A stretch of DNA of 64,000 bases from positions 26,246,319 to 26,310,318 of the forward strand of contig NC_061775.1 of NCBI RefSeq assembly GCF_022458985.1, in the 5' to 3' direction. Positions within the stretch are counted from its first letter, which is position 1; each line of letters starts with the position of its first letter. Shown here one piece after another: positions 48,801-59,150 of this stretch. Below the pieces are notes generated by a model. That model saw nothing but the letters and a program-made list of their open reading frames with translations. It was not told the origin of the DNA and ran no database searches. Made by a program: the position numbers and the translations under genes. Origin of the DNA: Mugil cephalus. Its lineage: Eukaryota > Chordata > Actinopteri > Mugiliformes > Mugilidae.

Positions 48801-51800
48801 TGCAGAAATGGTGCGACTACCAAATATGTACACAAAACGCACACACAAACACATTTACAGTAGCAAACTAAAGCTTCTTCTGGCAGCTCCAGTGGAGTTT
48901 ATTACGAGCCGTGTGCCGCGGAAAGATAAGCAGACGATGAGAGATTTTAAATGGGCCTCAAGAAAATGAGCGAATGCTGGTGGTAATAAATGGTGGTGTG
49001 AGGAGGAGGAGGAGGGGATGAATGGGGCTGAGGACGTACGAGGGAAGCGTGGATGGAAAAAGGCTAGAGAGCTGCTGGATATAGAAACAGAATTTCGGTG
49101 CTGCGTTTTCAGCGGCTGAGGGTGAAAGGAGGGGAAGATTAAACGGGCATCTCTGAGGGGAGAGAGACACGGTGATACAGACGGAGCAGCGCAGCAAACA
49201 CAGCACGTACACATGCATACGGTAAAATCATCCATAATACGCTATATGCATGCTTCATGCTTAATTTCGCATTTGTCTTTGCAATCTCCTTCCTGCAGCT
49301 GCATCTTTACGCAGCGGTCGGACACTTATGTGCCCGTACATGGGATTGCTTGACGTGTTTTGTCCACGAATGTAAAGGAAAAACTGTTTAGGACAGAGAC
49401 ACGTTGGCTCTGTTCTGCAGCTCACGAAATGGAACTCTACTTTTTGGATTAAAATGCAGCCCTTCAGCTTTAATTTGGGGGCTGTTTACATCCATAATGG
49501 GTGCAAACATCTGGTCCTTTTATCCTCCTTTTATTCCCTTATTTTGGCACGGTGCAGCGAGATAATGATATATTCAGACAAGGCAACCAATCAATTCATT
49601 TCACGATCAAAGACGAGTCTTTTTGAGCGGTTGGTCGAGTCACGTGACCTCGATCCTGGTCTCACCTGCTGAGGACGGCGAAATGAAAACCATGACGCCA
49701 CAGAGGGATCCCAGTTCTTATTTAACACGCTTAACACCAACTAATGATAATATTGTAATTGCTGCGATAAGCATGAGATGAAATTGTATTTGCTAGAACA
49801 TAAAATTAAAAGTGAGTGCAACACAAACCGCGCCACAAAATAAAAAAAAAGTGTTTGATTTATTGCAGTCAGGGGTGAAACGGGAGGTGGGTGGATGTTT
49901 TCAACAGAAACACTTTTGTCTTCTTCCAAATAAGATCAAATCTTTACAGATTTACAGCCTGTGTCATCGTATGACTGCTTGTTTCTTGTCTGAACACGCC
50001 TGATCTCAGGAGCTGAGGTGGTGCCAGCCTCTGGTAGAGCAAGTATTCAGATGTTAAACTACGCTCGTAACAAAACAAAACAAAACAAAACATACTTTCA
50101 TTACTGTTAGGAGCGAGTCCAAGACTTATATTAACAACCACCTTGTTGCAATAAAGCAGGAGTTCCCTTTAAAATGAAAACCTCAGTTTAATCACTTGTC
50201 ATTACTTTCACTTTTGGCCTCTAATAGGTCGGTTCATTCTCTCGAAAGAGATCTATGCAGAGCCAACGCCGTAGCTTGTTTCACTGGTGTAAGCATATGT
50301 ACTTGTTCTGTAATTAGGCCTTTTGAAATGGTAGTCAGCAGCTACTCAGCTGTGTGATGAGCTGAACAACAGTTAAATTTACTGAGATCAATGCAACACG
50401 GAAAAAAAGACAGAAGAGATGGTGTTCAGGAGGTTTGTTTTGTGCTGAGAGACGTGGACGAGGGAATGCATTTCAGACCAGTTACAGCTGTTGTGGTCTG
50501 CGTGGCCGTGGCGTGTGATTACATTCCTGTGAAAGTTGCACATCAGGGTGCGGTATAGGTTTTAATGCAGGCGAATAAATCTGCCTGGAAACTGAGAATC
50601 AATGTCCTGGTCATAAAAGAGCAACAGTACAGGTCACTCAGTATGGATGTGGAAGGACAGCCATTCAGTCATTCATTTATTATCTATAACAGTTCTTTTC
50701 AAATCCAACGCACTAGATTCCAGAGTCCACACAACCACACAATATGTCACAGCAAAAACCTGATCAACTCCACAGTTTCTGTCCTGCAGAGATCACTAGG
50801 GCCGGGTACTGGAAAGGGCTTCACGATACGATACGTATCACGATACTTGATATTGCGAATGTATGATATTGCGATATATCGCAATATTCTACAAAGTTCA
50901 CTGAGAATTTTTAAATGTAGCTTGCCACTTAAATGTCAAAACACAGTTTGCAGACTGCGTACTCTTTGTCCAGCTTATTAGTTCCTCCTTCCACCTGAAA
51001 GCTGCTAAATGTCAGCCTTACATTTTGATGGCATGTCAAGTTTTGCTCACTTCTGCTACAGTACTTGCTCGTCCACTTCTTCGGCCGCCTCGCTCGCCAC
51101 TGCAGGAAACACCAGGCAGCAAGGTGGCGCTACAGCGACAACTTGCAGAGAGGAGGTGCGGAAGTTCAGCTAATTGTGTCCCAAAATGACTTTTTCTGTT
51201 AGAATCAATTTTAAGACCTTCAAAATGGATATTGTATCAGAGCAATTGCGATATATATTGTCATATCAGTATTTTTTCCCACCCCTAGAAATCACTGAAC
51301 CTCAGTGACAGCAAAAGAAGATGACCTCAGACTGACTCCTCACTCTGCAAGTGTTTGTTTTTAGTTCATAATAATGAAATGGGTTGCAGTTTCTTCTCAT
51401 GTGTCAGTACAGTATGTGCTTATTCTTTGAAGATGTCTTCATTTTCCCTTAGCGCTACGTATATATATATATATATTTTACCATTAATGGGACGGCTGTG
51501 CGTGTTATCTGCCGTCACGGCGCGAGTTCACTTCAAAGAGCCAGTCTGGGGCTGAGAGTCGACCGTTCCTCTTCTAATCTGCAGCTACATCTCAAACAAC
51601 ACCTTTTTTTTTTTTTTATGTGTGGGCGTCGCACTTCAAAATGCATGTAGACAATCTGTTGTCTCGCAAAAGCCGCAAATACACTCGCGGTGACTTATCC
51701 GATCATTAGCTTTTGTCTTTTTGCAACAAGACGGTAAGAACAAGAGGAAAATGACACGAATGAGTGAGATAGAAGAGAAAATGTACAAAAAAACAACAAA

Positions 51801-54800
51801 CGAGAACGAGATAAACTCATAAGACCCCGAACATGCCTTTGGTTTTCTCCCCAATTACGAAGAAAACCTATTTTTGTTTCCAACATGGCTCTTATAAAAT
51901 ATTTATATGTATTACAACTAAAACTCTAGTTGCCTGTAGACAACAAACATCTGTGTTATTTCATCTTAATCTACTCTTGTAAAACTGTCTTAATGACGCA
52001 CTAATGCATTCCTAAAGTTCACATTTATCGAAGTAATTGCTTAGATTAAATAAAAGCAAAAATGAATGGCAGTACCTTGATTCTTTGAGTCATTTCAAGT
52101 GATGCAAATGCCAATTTAATGCAGACACTGCTGTGCTAGATGTTGAAATTACATATAATTGTAGCTATTAATTATTCACAAAGATGTAAATTTGGGTTGT
52201 CTCCCTTTGCAGCACCTGAGGCTACAGCGGCTGTTAAAGACACTGAGGCATTAGCAACCTGCACAATTAAAAAGGCAAACACAGAGAGAGCTTTTAAAAG
52301 TCTGATTCAAGTAAGTTTATCATGTTAATTCATGGATATTTGCATATTTTTTAACATAAATGTTGGCAGTCATGTGGTCAGGCCATCACACCGTAGCTCC
52401 TTTACAGCCCACTCCTACATTCACAGCTCCCCGAGACGTTATTGGTGCTTTTCTCTCCTTCGTATACATCACAGATTAAGTCCAAATCTCAAAAAATCTC
52501 TCTCGGCAGACGGCTGGGAGGCGTCCATTTTGTTTGTTTGTTTTCACAATCAGTTCAGCGGAGGTTTATCAGGGACCCCCGCCGAGAGGGACAAAACCGG
52601 GCCCCGCTGGCCGGGCTCAAAGTCTGCCCTCGCTTCACACATAATGTATGACTAATCCCGCCATGGCCTGAAAGCGAGAAGAGGCCAGCGGAGGGTGAGA
52701 ACAGTCAGGAGAGGGGGCAGTGGAGAAAGCAGAGGAGGGAGAGGACATTCTCTGGAAAAATGAATCAGCCAGACTGGTCTAAGTTTGACCAAAGTGGCTA
52801 GAAACTCTTCTGCGGTGGCTTTAAAGGGACATGTAGGTCAATTATAGCAACTCAGGGACCTGTTACAACAACTTAGAGATGCATTTGCAGTAAATGCTTC
52901 TCTGAGCATCTGATCCAGAGGTTTTATGAATATAATATAAAGGTTTTTAACATTTATTGTGGCTATGTGGGATATTATTGTAATGAATGTGTTTCTCCCT
53001 TCTTTATATATCCACTAAAACTCTATTTTATTTCATCGTTCCAGATGTTATATGGGATGTCTTGAGAGAGGAATTAATGCAGTAGATTGACTATGGATGG
53101 ACTATTTTACTGTGATGATGAGTAAATATCGTAGAATAATTAAACACTAGTAGTAAAACAGGTTTTATGGCCTCGTGGAAATTTGGGGACATTTATAGCT
53201 CAGAGATTAATAAAAAAAAAAAATGAAATGGAGAAACAATTACAGTTTTGTTTATTTACTCATATTTAAACATGTTTAAACTGTCTGTAATGTCAATAGC
53301 AGTGCGACTGCCTACCGTAATAACTGTAGTCTGCGTGCAACATTTTTTTTTCTCATTCTTAAAGCTAAAACTGGGGACACTTTCAGGGACAAATTTAGAT
53401 CCAAAACGGGGACTGTCCCCAGAAATCAAGGACGTCTGGTCATCCCTAAAAAACCCCAAACAACCAACATGGCACCTTTTGTTTGGCACATTTTTCGAAC
53501 CTCTCCATCTTGCAGCGCAATACACCATTCACCCCTAGTAACCAGTGTTCGAAGAACAAAAAGTATACTAAAACATGCTCCAAAGTAAAATCCAAGACAT
53601 AAACAAACTAATAAATAAATACTAAAACCTAATCACCAAAAAATGGAAAACTGGATGAAATATTCTCCTAGCGAATGCACACGTGGTCCCATTCATCTTA
53701 AATGATACAACTGTTACTAAACGGCAGAAAAGCCGGAGCCAGGAATGAGGCGATACAGGGAAAAGCAGCAGAAAGCAGACGAGCACGAGGAGGTGAAAGC
53801 TTGTACTTACTGAGCACGTAGAGGGAGAGAGCGAGGCCCGCCAAGCAGAAACCCTCAAAGAAGCGCAAGGTGCTGAACATGGTGACATTTACAGAGAAGG
53901 CAACACTCAGACCAAACACCAGCATGAAAAGCACCGAGAGAATCAACACCGGGTGTCGACCAAACCTTAGAAACGGAGAAAAAAGAAAGAGAAGGATGAA
54001 GGTCCTGATGTGTAGTCGGGTGAAAGAGATCATGCAGCTCATTGTGTCCCTTTGAGGACTTCCTAGTCTGAGGGACGGAGGGTCAGTGGGTCAGTGGGTC
54101 GGGTCAGAGCCGAGGCCTCGGTGGCCCGCGTGTTTCTTTACACCGTTTCCATGGTTACTGATCCCAAAACACAATGCAGGGACTTTTTTTCCCACGATGC
54201 AGCTCAGGTGGCAGCAGACGTGACCACAATGGCTTCAGCAGACAATAAAAGACGCATTCTCACTTTTATAGTTCCTCCACTACAGAATTTATTCAGCAGG
54301 TCTTTCTCTGAACACTTTTCACTGGAGCAGCTACAGCTGAAGAAAGTGTCACTACTCAAACTGTTGTCAGTAAATGAATCACTCTACAGAGGGACAGATG
54401 TATTAATGAAAAGACGTCTGGAGTTACTGGACGTCTGGTCGATCTCGTCTGGACTGAAATCTCTCATCAAATGTCAGATGGATTACAGTGAACTTTGGTG
54501 CAGCCATTTCTTGTCCCGAGAGGATAAAATCCGAGAGACTTTGTTGATTCCTTGACTTTTAATCTATTGGAACCAGCACGTCAAAGCTCTGTTACCAAGG
54601 AAAATATCTAATAAAATATTGATCTTCTTGTTGAAAGGATTAGCATGACATTTCATCTCAAAGCTTAATTTGCCAATACTTTCAGCTTATGATCAAACAT
54701 TTGCTGATGACATTCAGCCTCTGCTTTATTTCTAAAGCTAATGAGCACTTGTTAGCGTTTAGCTCAAGCCAGTGCTGTGCATAAGATCAGCCTCAAAGAG

Positions 54801-57800
54801 CAGCTGGCGTGACAGTAAATCCTTGTTTAAATGTAATTTATTCCACATTTTTGACAAGCATAAGCATTAATTTGATAACTGGGATTAAGATCTAGATGCC
54901 CAAAACTATCCGTTTATCCATTCGCTAAAGATTTAGAGATTTTTTCATTGGTTATAAAAGTAAACTGAATGGACGTGGAGGCACGAAGAAATCGAAGATC
55001 TAGTGGGGAAGGTTTGAAACAAGGTGCAACTTAATTTGAAGGTAAAACTGAAACTGGGTGCAACAAATGTCAGTAATAATCCTGTGCAAGCTGCATTCTG
55101 AAATAGCAAGTGAAGTCTTTGCAGAAATGTGGCCTTACTCCCAGAACTCTGCAGTTCATCTGGTGAGTACGATACAATCATAAAGTGTAAAGATTCTCTG
55201 AAACAACAGAATTAAGATATGAGCTTTGTGACAGGAGGAGGGAGCGTACCAGTCAGCCATGACACCCATCACCAGGTATCCAAATATGGAGCCCACAAGC
55301 AAAGAGAACTTGGCGATGTGAACCTTCCAGGCCGAGTCGCACACCAGGTTCCACTGAAACAGAGACAAAGAGAACGATGGAGCAACGTTAGTCAACTTCC
55401 TCAGAGAAAAACACCCACAGCAACATGAAGTGAGGATGGAAGGCTGCACAGAAACAAAAGGAAACGTGGGCTTCCCTCGTCCGTCAAACTCTTTTCACTC
55501 TCTGACTCACTGAGTTGATAATTCATGGATGATGAGTGCAAATGCTTTTATAATATATTCAAAATGAAAAGGAAAAGACATGAAAAGTATGTGCATGTGT
55601 GAGCGAAAAGGCAGCATGTGTGAGAATGTGGGCCTCGTGTCTATAATAACAGAAATCAATAGTGTTCCGCTCTTTCCTCTCGGCCTCATGGGTCAGTGCG
55701 CACACCGCTGCAGCTCTCAGCATCTGAAACTCAGCCAAGGACACATGTGGAAGCACGCCGCGTACTCGTGTGTTTGTGCACGGCCCTGAGAGTGTGTCCC
55801 GGAGCCCGGTGAACCGACGCATCCGTGTGTGAAAGTGGTGTTGGTGTTTAACAGTAATTTACAGAAGTCCCCGCGGAGGATGGCAGCGAGAGTGGAGGGA
55901 GGCGATTACCGATTACGCTGAAGTCTGGTTGCGGAAGGGCCACTGGTGCTGTGGAGGAACTCAGTCAGAATGAGTTCATTATGCATGAACTATTAGCGCC
56001 ATCGTTATCGGAGAAAACAGATTATTGTTTATGCCGGAGCTCGGCCATAACTCGACATCACTGTTTATTTATTGAGCAGTACACAGATTAGCCAGAACAT
56101 TAAAACCACCTTCCTAATGCTGTGCCTCCAGTTCACTTGTGACTCATCAGAGAATGGACTCGGGCCTTCTGAGGGTCTGGCTACAGAATATTGTTAGTGG
56201 GGGGCCTGTGAGGGGAGGGACCAGTTTGGGATCTAGTGAATTTGGAGGCTGGGTCAAAACCTTGTGCTGTTGTTTATGTTTTTTTGAGTTGTTCCTAAGC
56301 CGTTTTTGTCTCTGTGTCAGGATGCATCCTGCTGGGGATAGATGCTGCCATGAAGGAGTGTCATTTCTATTTCTATGGGATGGGGGGGCAGTGCTCTAGG
56401 CTAGAAGGGGGCTACGTGTCTAAGTAACATCCACATGAACGAATACCAGGTCCAAAAGTTTCCCATGAGAACAATGAATTGTCACAAGATGGTTTAAATG
56501 TTTTTTACTTCTCTTGTCGGTGGTCATAATTTTGTGGCTGATCAGTGTAGCATGAATACAGTAGAATTACAGCAGATTTCTGTTGCTTAATCCCCCACCC
56601 AAAAAAAAAAGAAAAAAAATGATTAGGGGCGCATACCAGCCTTTCTGGTTTCTTCCCCTCTTTATGTAATGTGGACAGTCTTTCTGCGCTTACATAACTA
56701 CCTGCTCCCTCCTTCTGCTAGTCAGTATGCTAATGAGATCGTTCTGCACTGTGTGCAAACACCTGAGACAATCAAGATGTAAACACTGTGGCACAAAGAC
56801 CGTCCTGAAGAGATTATCTTATAAAGCGCGTGAAGGTTGTTATAATGTCTGCAAACACCGGTGCTCTGGTTTTTTACAAACGAGGAATAAAAGTGTTCTT
56901 CCCTGACACACGTTTCCCGAACAGACTCTGAGCTTTGTCAACACGTCATAAATCAGCCAGATATGACTGATCAGCTGTCACAGTGCAACATAGTGTCGGC
57001 TTTGTGTTACTTTCTATAAACAATCCATTTGATTTCCACACAATGAGGTGTTTAAAATGATGGAAGAGGTACCAGCGTGATACGCAGCATAAACACAGTG
57101 TTGTGACATATTTCAATACATAAAAATCCCCCTTAAAAAGTAAAACTGCGAGCCCACACCATACGCCACGGCTCCAGTCGCTGGCTGACCGTTTTTCTAA
57201 GATCAACACACATGTTTCTATCCCTAAAAGGACTTTCTGTTGACGTGATTTACTACCTAAACATTTCAACTGAGAGCCTAATCCTAAAACTTGTGCAGCC
57301 CAGTAAAACAGCCGCACATCTTCAGTATTTCATAACCCCCAACACAATAAAGACAACACACACACACACACACACACACACAGAACCCTCTCCTATTGAG
57401 GTCAGTAGGTAACTTGTCAGCCAGTTGTGTGCATTCTTGTGTCAGACTGTTGTGACACTGGTTGTAACGATGAGGTTGAGGATGAGGATGGTGATGGGGA
57501 ACAGAGTGTGGATCTTTCTGGTGCTCACTCGTTACCTTGGTAACCACATTCTGACTAAGTCCCGTCTGCAGCTCCAGCCTCCACTCCTTGCAGGCGCACA
57601 GCATACCGCTGCCGTCGCCGACCGCCTCCCCGGTGCCGTTGCCGTTGCCGTTGCCGCTGAGCTGCAGCGAGGGCGCGCCGCTGGTGACGGACACCGGGGG
57701 GGATTCCACGGTCCAGTTACTGTCGTTGCCCAGGGGTTGCACGCACGTGCCATTGGGCTGCGCCAGGAGGAAATAATCCGAAAACTGGCTAAAGCCGATG

Positions 57801-57976
57801 AACAATGCCGGTATCCAGGTCAGGACCACGAGCTGCTTCTGGTGTTTCCCGAACCCCCCCAGAGACGGCAGAACGGAGCGGTCGATGTGCGGCAGCAGCC
57901 GGGGCGCTGGGTGCTCTAGCGGGGTGAAGCCGTTCTCAGGCGGGTGGTCCTGCGCCTCCGACCGGCCGCCTGCCAT
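37402..57976 (-). CDS. slc22a23: Solute carrier family 22 member 23 (SLC22A23), complete
   Basis: Exons (descending): 57976-57536, 55353-55250, 53965-53811, 42252-42066, 41766-41639, 40815-40713, 40499-40273, 38920-38797, 37822-37402; total 1890 nt, 629 aa plus stop (human about 686). It is an orphan organic-ion-transporter-like protein of the major facilitator superfamily in the plasma membrane; its substrate is not established. Exon 1 holds the cytosolic N-terminus, membrane segment 1 (LVVLTWIPALFIGFSQFSD) and a large extracellular loop with sequons (NGT, NWT). WNLVCDSAWKVHIAKFSLLV, NVTMFSTLRFFEGFCLAG, IFPESLRWLLATQ, LTGYGIHHCFARSMM, GRRGGLL, FFCAEITPTVIR and LASAGFGMLTAPI follow in the human order. 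The ATG at 57976 is the first in frame. The largest intron (42253-53810) is 11.6 kb. Differences from human are a six-residue insertion (YWPNRD, about 270-275), GRHP instead of GRRP and a shorter loop before the exon-8 helix. Confidence 0.96.
38242..38470 (+). mobile_element. Tc1-like fragment in SLC22A23 intron
   Basis: It starts with the typical end ACACTACCGGTCAAAAGTTT. It then jumps to late transposase sequence (CATGGCCCAGTCTCTAGAC, TTTGACCCCATGGAGCAGG), the block read QSLDFDPMEQVC. The middle of the transposase and the right end are missing. The same family is at 5104-5376. Confidence 0.75.
43745..44560 (+). repeat. Interspersed repeat, copy A of an inverted pair
   Basis: Shares with 52815-53525, in opposite orientation, a long series of words: GGTGACCAGACGTCCCC, ATCCCCGTTTTGGA, CAATCTACTGCATTAATTCC, GGATATATGAACAG/CAGAGAAACA, AATAACATCCCACA, CCTCTGGATCAGATGCTCAG. 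The right end (AGTAGATGTCACTAAATCCA then GGCCCTTTAA) resembles the terminus of a common fish non-autonomous DNA element. Confidence 0.75.
45826..45864. repeat. (CA)n microsatellite
   Basis: About twenty CA units in SLC22A23 intron 3. Confidence 0.95.
46554..47100. mobile_element. TTAA-flanked repeat element, copy 3 of 3, in SLC22A23 intron
   Basis: The left end is TTAA (46554-46557) then CCTCCTGAGACCTGAG. Internal words TCCTCATATGTGGACACTGG, GAAGTCCCAACATCCTCA and ATATCAAACTAAAAATGTTA match the other copies. The right end stops at TGTCCCCATATG near 47095 without the closing inverted repeat. Confidence 0.65.
48431..48634 (-). mobile_element. Internally deleted Tc1-like element, copy 3 of 4
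   Basis: Both ends are present: GATCAGGCATAACATTATG on the left and TTTTAATGTTAAGCCTGATC with GGTGTA on the right. The body (TACATGTCTAAGTAACACCC, AACGTTTCCCAGCAGAACGC) is the reverse complement of late transposase sequence. The PPNS block kept in the copies at 7 and 56 kb is lost here. Confidence 0.8.
50797..51287. mobile_element. hAT-type non-autonomous element with 8-bp target duplication
   Basis: The element begins TAGGGCCGGGTACT and ends TTTCCCACCCCTA, a short inverted repeat. It is flanked by GAGATCAC (50789-50796) and GAAATCAC (51288-51295), an 8-bp duplication with one mismatch, the size made by hAT transposases. The interior is rich in GATAT/ATATC words (GCGATATATCGCAAT). No transposase is encoded, so it depended on another element. 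Confidence 0.75.
52815..53525 (-). repeat. Interspersed repeat, copy B of an inverted pair
   Basis: Reverse-complement relative of 43745-44560. The similarity spans from TGCTTCTCTGAGCATCTGAT (about 52897) to CCCTAAAAAACCCCAAACAAC (about 53464). Both copies lie in SLC22A23 intron 3. Confidence 0.75.
56080..56549 (-). mobile_element. Internally deleted Tc1-like element, copy 4 of 4
   Basis: The ends are TACACAGATTAGCCAGAACA and TTGTGGCTGATCAGTGTA. The interior holds, in reverse sense, the same block as the 7 kb copy (GGATCTAGTGAATTTGGAGG), the ACTCATCAGAGAATGGACTC segment, and CTAAGTAACATCCACATGAA. It lies in SLC22A23 intron 1. Confidence 0.8.
57354..57382. repeat. (CA)n microsatellite
   Basis: About thirteen CA units in SLC22A23 intron 1, 154 bp from the exon-1 donor. 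Confidence 0.95.
57634..57660. repeat. Hexamer tract coding an Asn-Gly run in SLC22A23 exon 1
   Basis: Tandem GCCGTT units on the plus strand code (GN)n in the extracellular loop, next to an NGT sequon. Confidence 0.8.
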
Positions 57977-59150
57977 CACGACCCGGCCACAAAGAGAGCA
58001 GCTGTGCGCAACAGCGGGTGAAACAAAACCCCCGCTCTGTTGCCCTCTGCGCACTCTGCGTTAAGCCCTTTGACACAAAGGAAGCACACAGTGCAGATAA
58101 ATCCGGTGTGTAGCCAACAAAAGCCCGAAACCAACAAGAAAAAAAAAAGAAAAGAAAAAAAAGAACAGAAGAGGGGCGTACAGATGCACCGAATCACCGA
58201 GCAGTCGCCCTCATGGCCAGGGGACGCGGGGCGACCAGGGGATGTCCGAGTGGAGAGGCTGTGTCAGGAGGAGGAGGCTGTGGTGAGGCTCCCGGAGAGG
58301 AGGAGTGGACGCGGACAGGAGGGCATGCTCACCAGCACGGGCTTTGTATTCCATGAGTACAGCTCCTACAGCGGGACCCATCCATGTGGGGCTCAAGTGT
58401 GCCAGGCCTGGTGGTTGTATGGAAGAGGAGCTACATCCAGATCCTCCTTAAACGCCCGCTGCTGGTCCTTGCTGATCCACCGGCGCCACAGGTCTCATAC
58501 CTGTCCAAACCGTGACCTCCCGCAGGTGCGCATCCTTCAGCTGCTCAACTCCAAAAAAAAACACCCGAGCTCTCAGACACCCCCGGTCCGCGCTGAGGCT
58601 GCTGAGTTCAGAGGCGCCATGAAATATGGTGCTCGACTTGTCGCCGTCTACTCAATGGGACGCGGTGCCAAAGCGGGGCTTGGAGCAGGGATGAAGGCGG
58701 GGGGGGGCACACCAAACCCCGCCCTCCGTCGGTCGCGCTATGCGCTGCGATTGGAGAACCTTCAAAGAGCGACTGCACCACTGACGGGCATCTGCAGGCA
58801 ACAATGATCGCCTTTGTGCAGCCTGTGCCCTCTCGGCTGAATATAAAGCACGTTACTCAACCATTCATGTTTCCCACCGATTCCAGATGATTCGCGGGGA
58901 AGAGGTGAAGTGGATCTTCACTGCTCCCGGTTTTCTGAAGGGTGGGGTGGTTTGCGCTGATGGGTCCTTGTCGAGCATCCCGCGGAGGCAGTTTTGGGTC
59001 ACATGATCCTTTTTTCATAACCGTCATATAAATAGGCAGTATTAGTATCTGGTGTGAGGAGACAATGGGAGGATTTTTTTGGAGGGGGGGATGGTGCGCT
59101 TCCTCTGAGCCGCCAGGGGGCGCCAGGCGACCAAACTAGGCGCCCTTGCT
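57977..59150 (-). promoter_or_regulatory. slc22a23: SLC22A23 5' UTR and GC-rich promoter region
   Basis: The GC-rich and CpG-rich stretch before the SLC22A23 start codon (about 58150-58800) is the probable promoter. No TATA box at a convincing position was found on the minus strand. A 255-codon open frame runs on the opposite strand here (58040-58807) but has no family features. Confidence 0.5.

Noticed and set aside
58040-58807. 255-codon open frame on the plus strand opposite the SLC22A23 5' region
   Set aside because: It lies in GC-rich promoter DNA where stop codons are rare, has low-complexity Lys/Arg runs, no recognisable domain and no splice or Kozak support. Best explained as chance.
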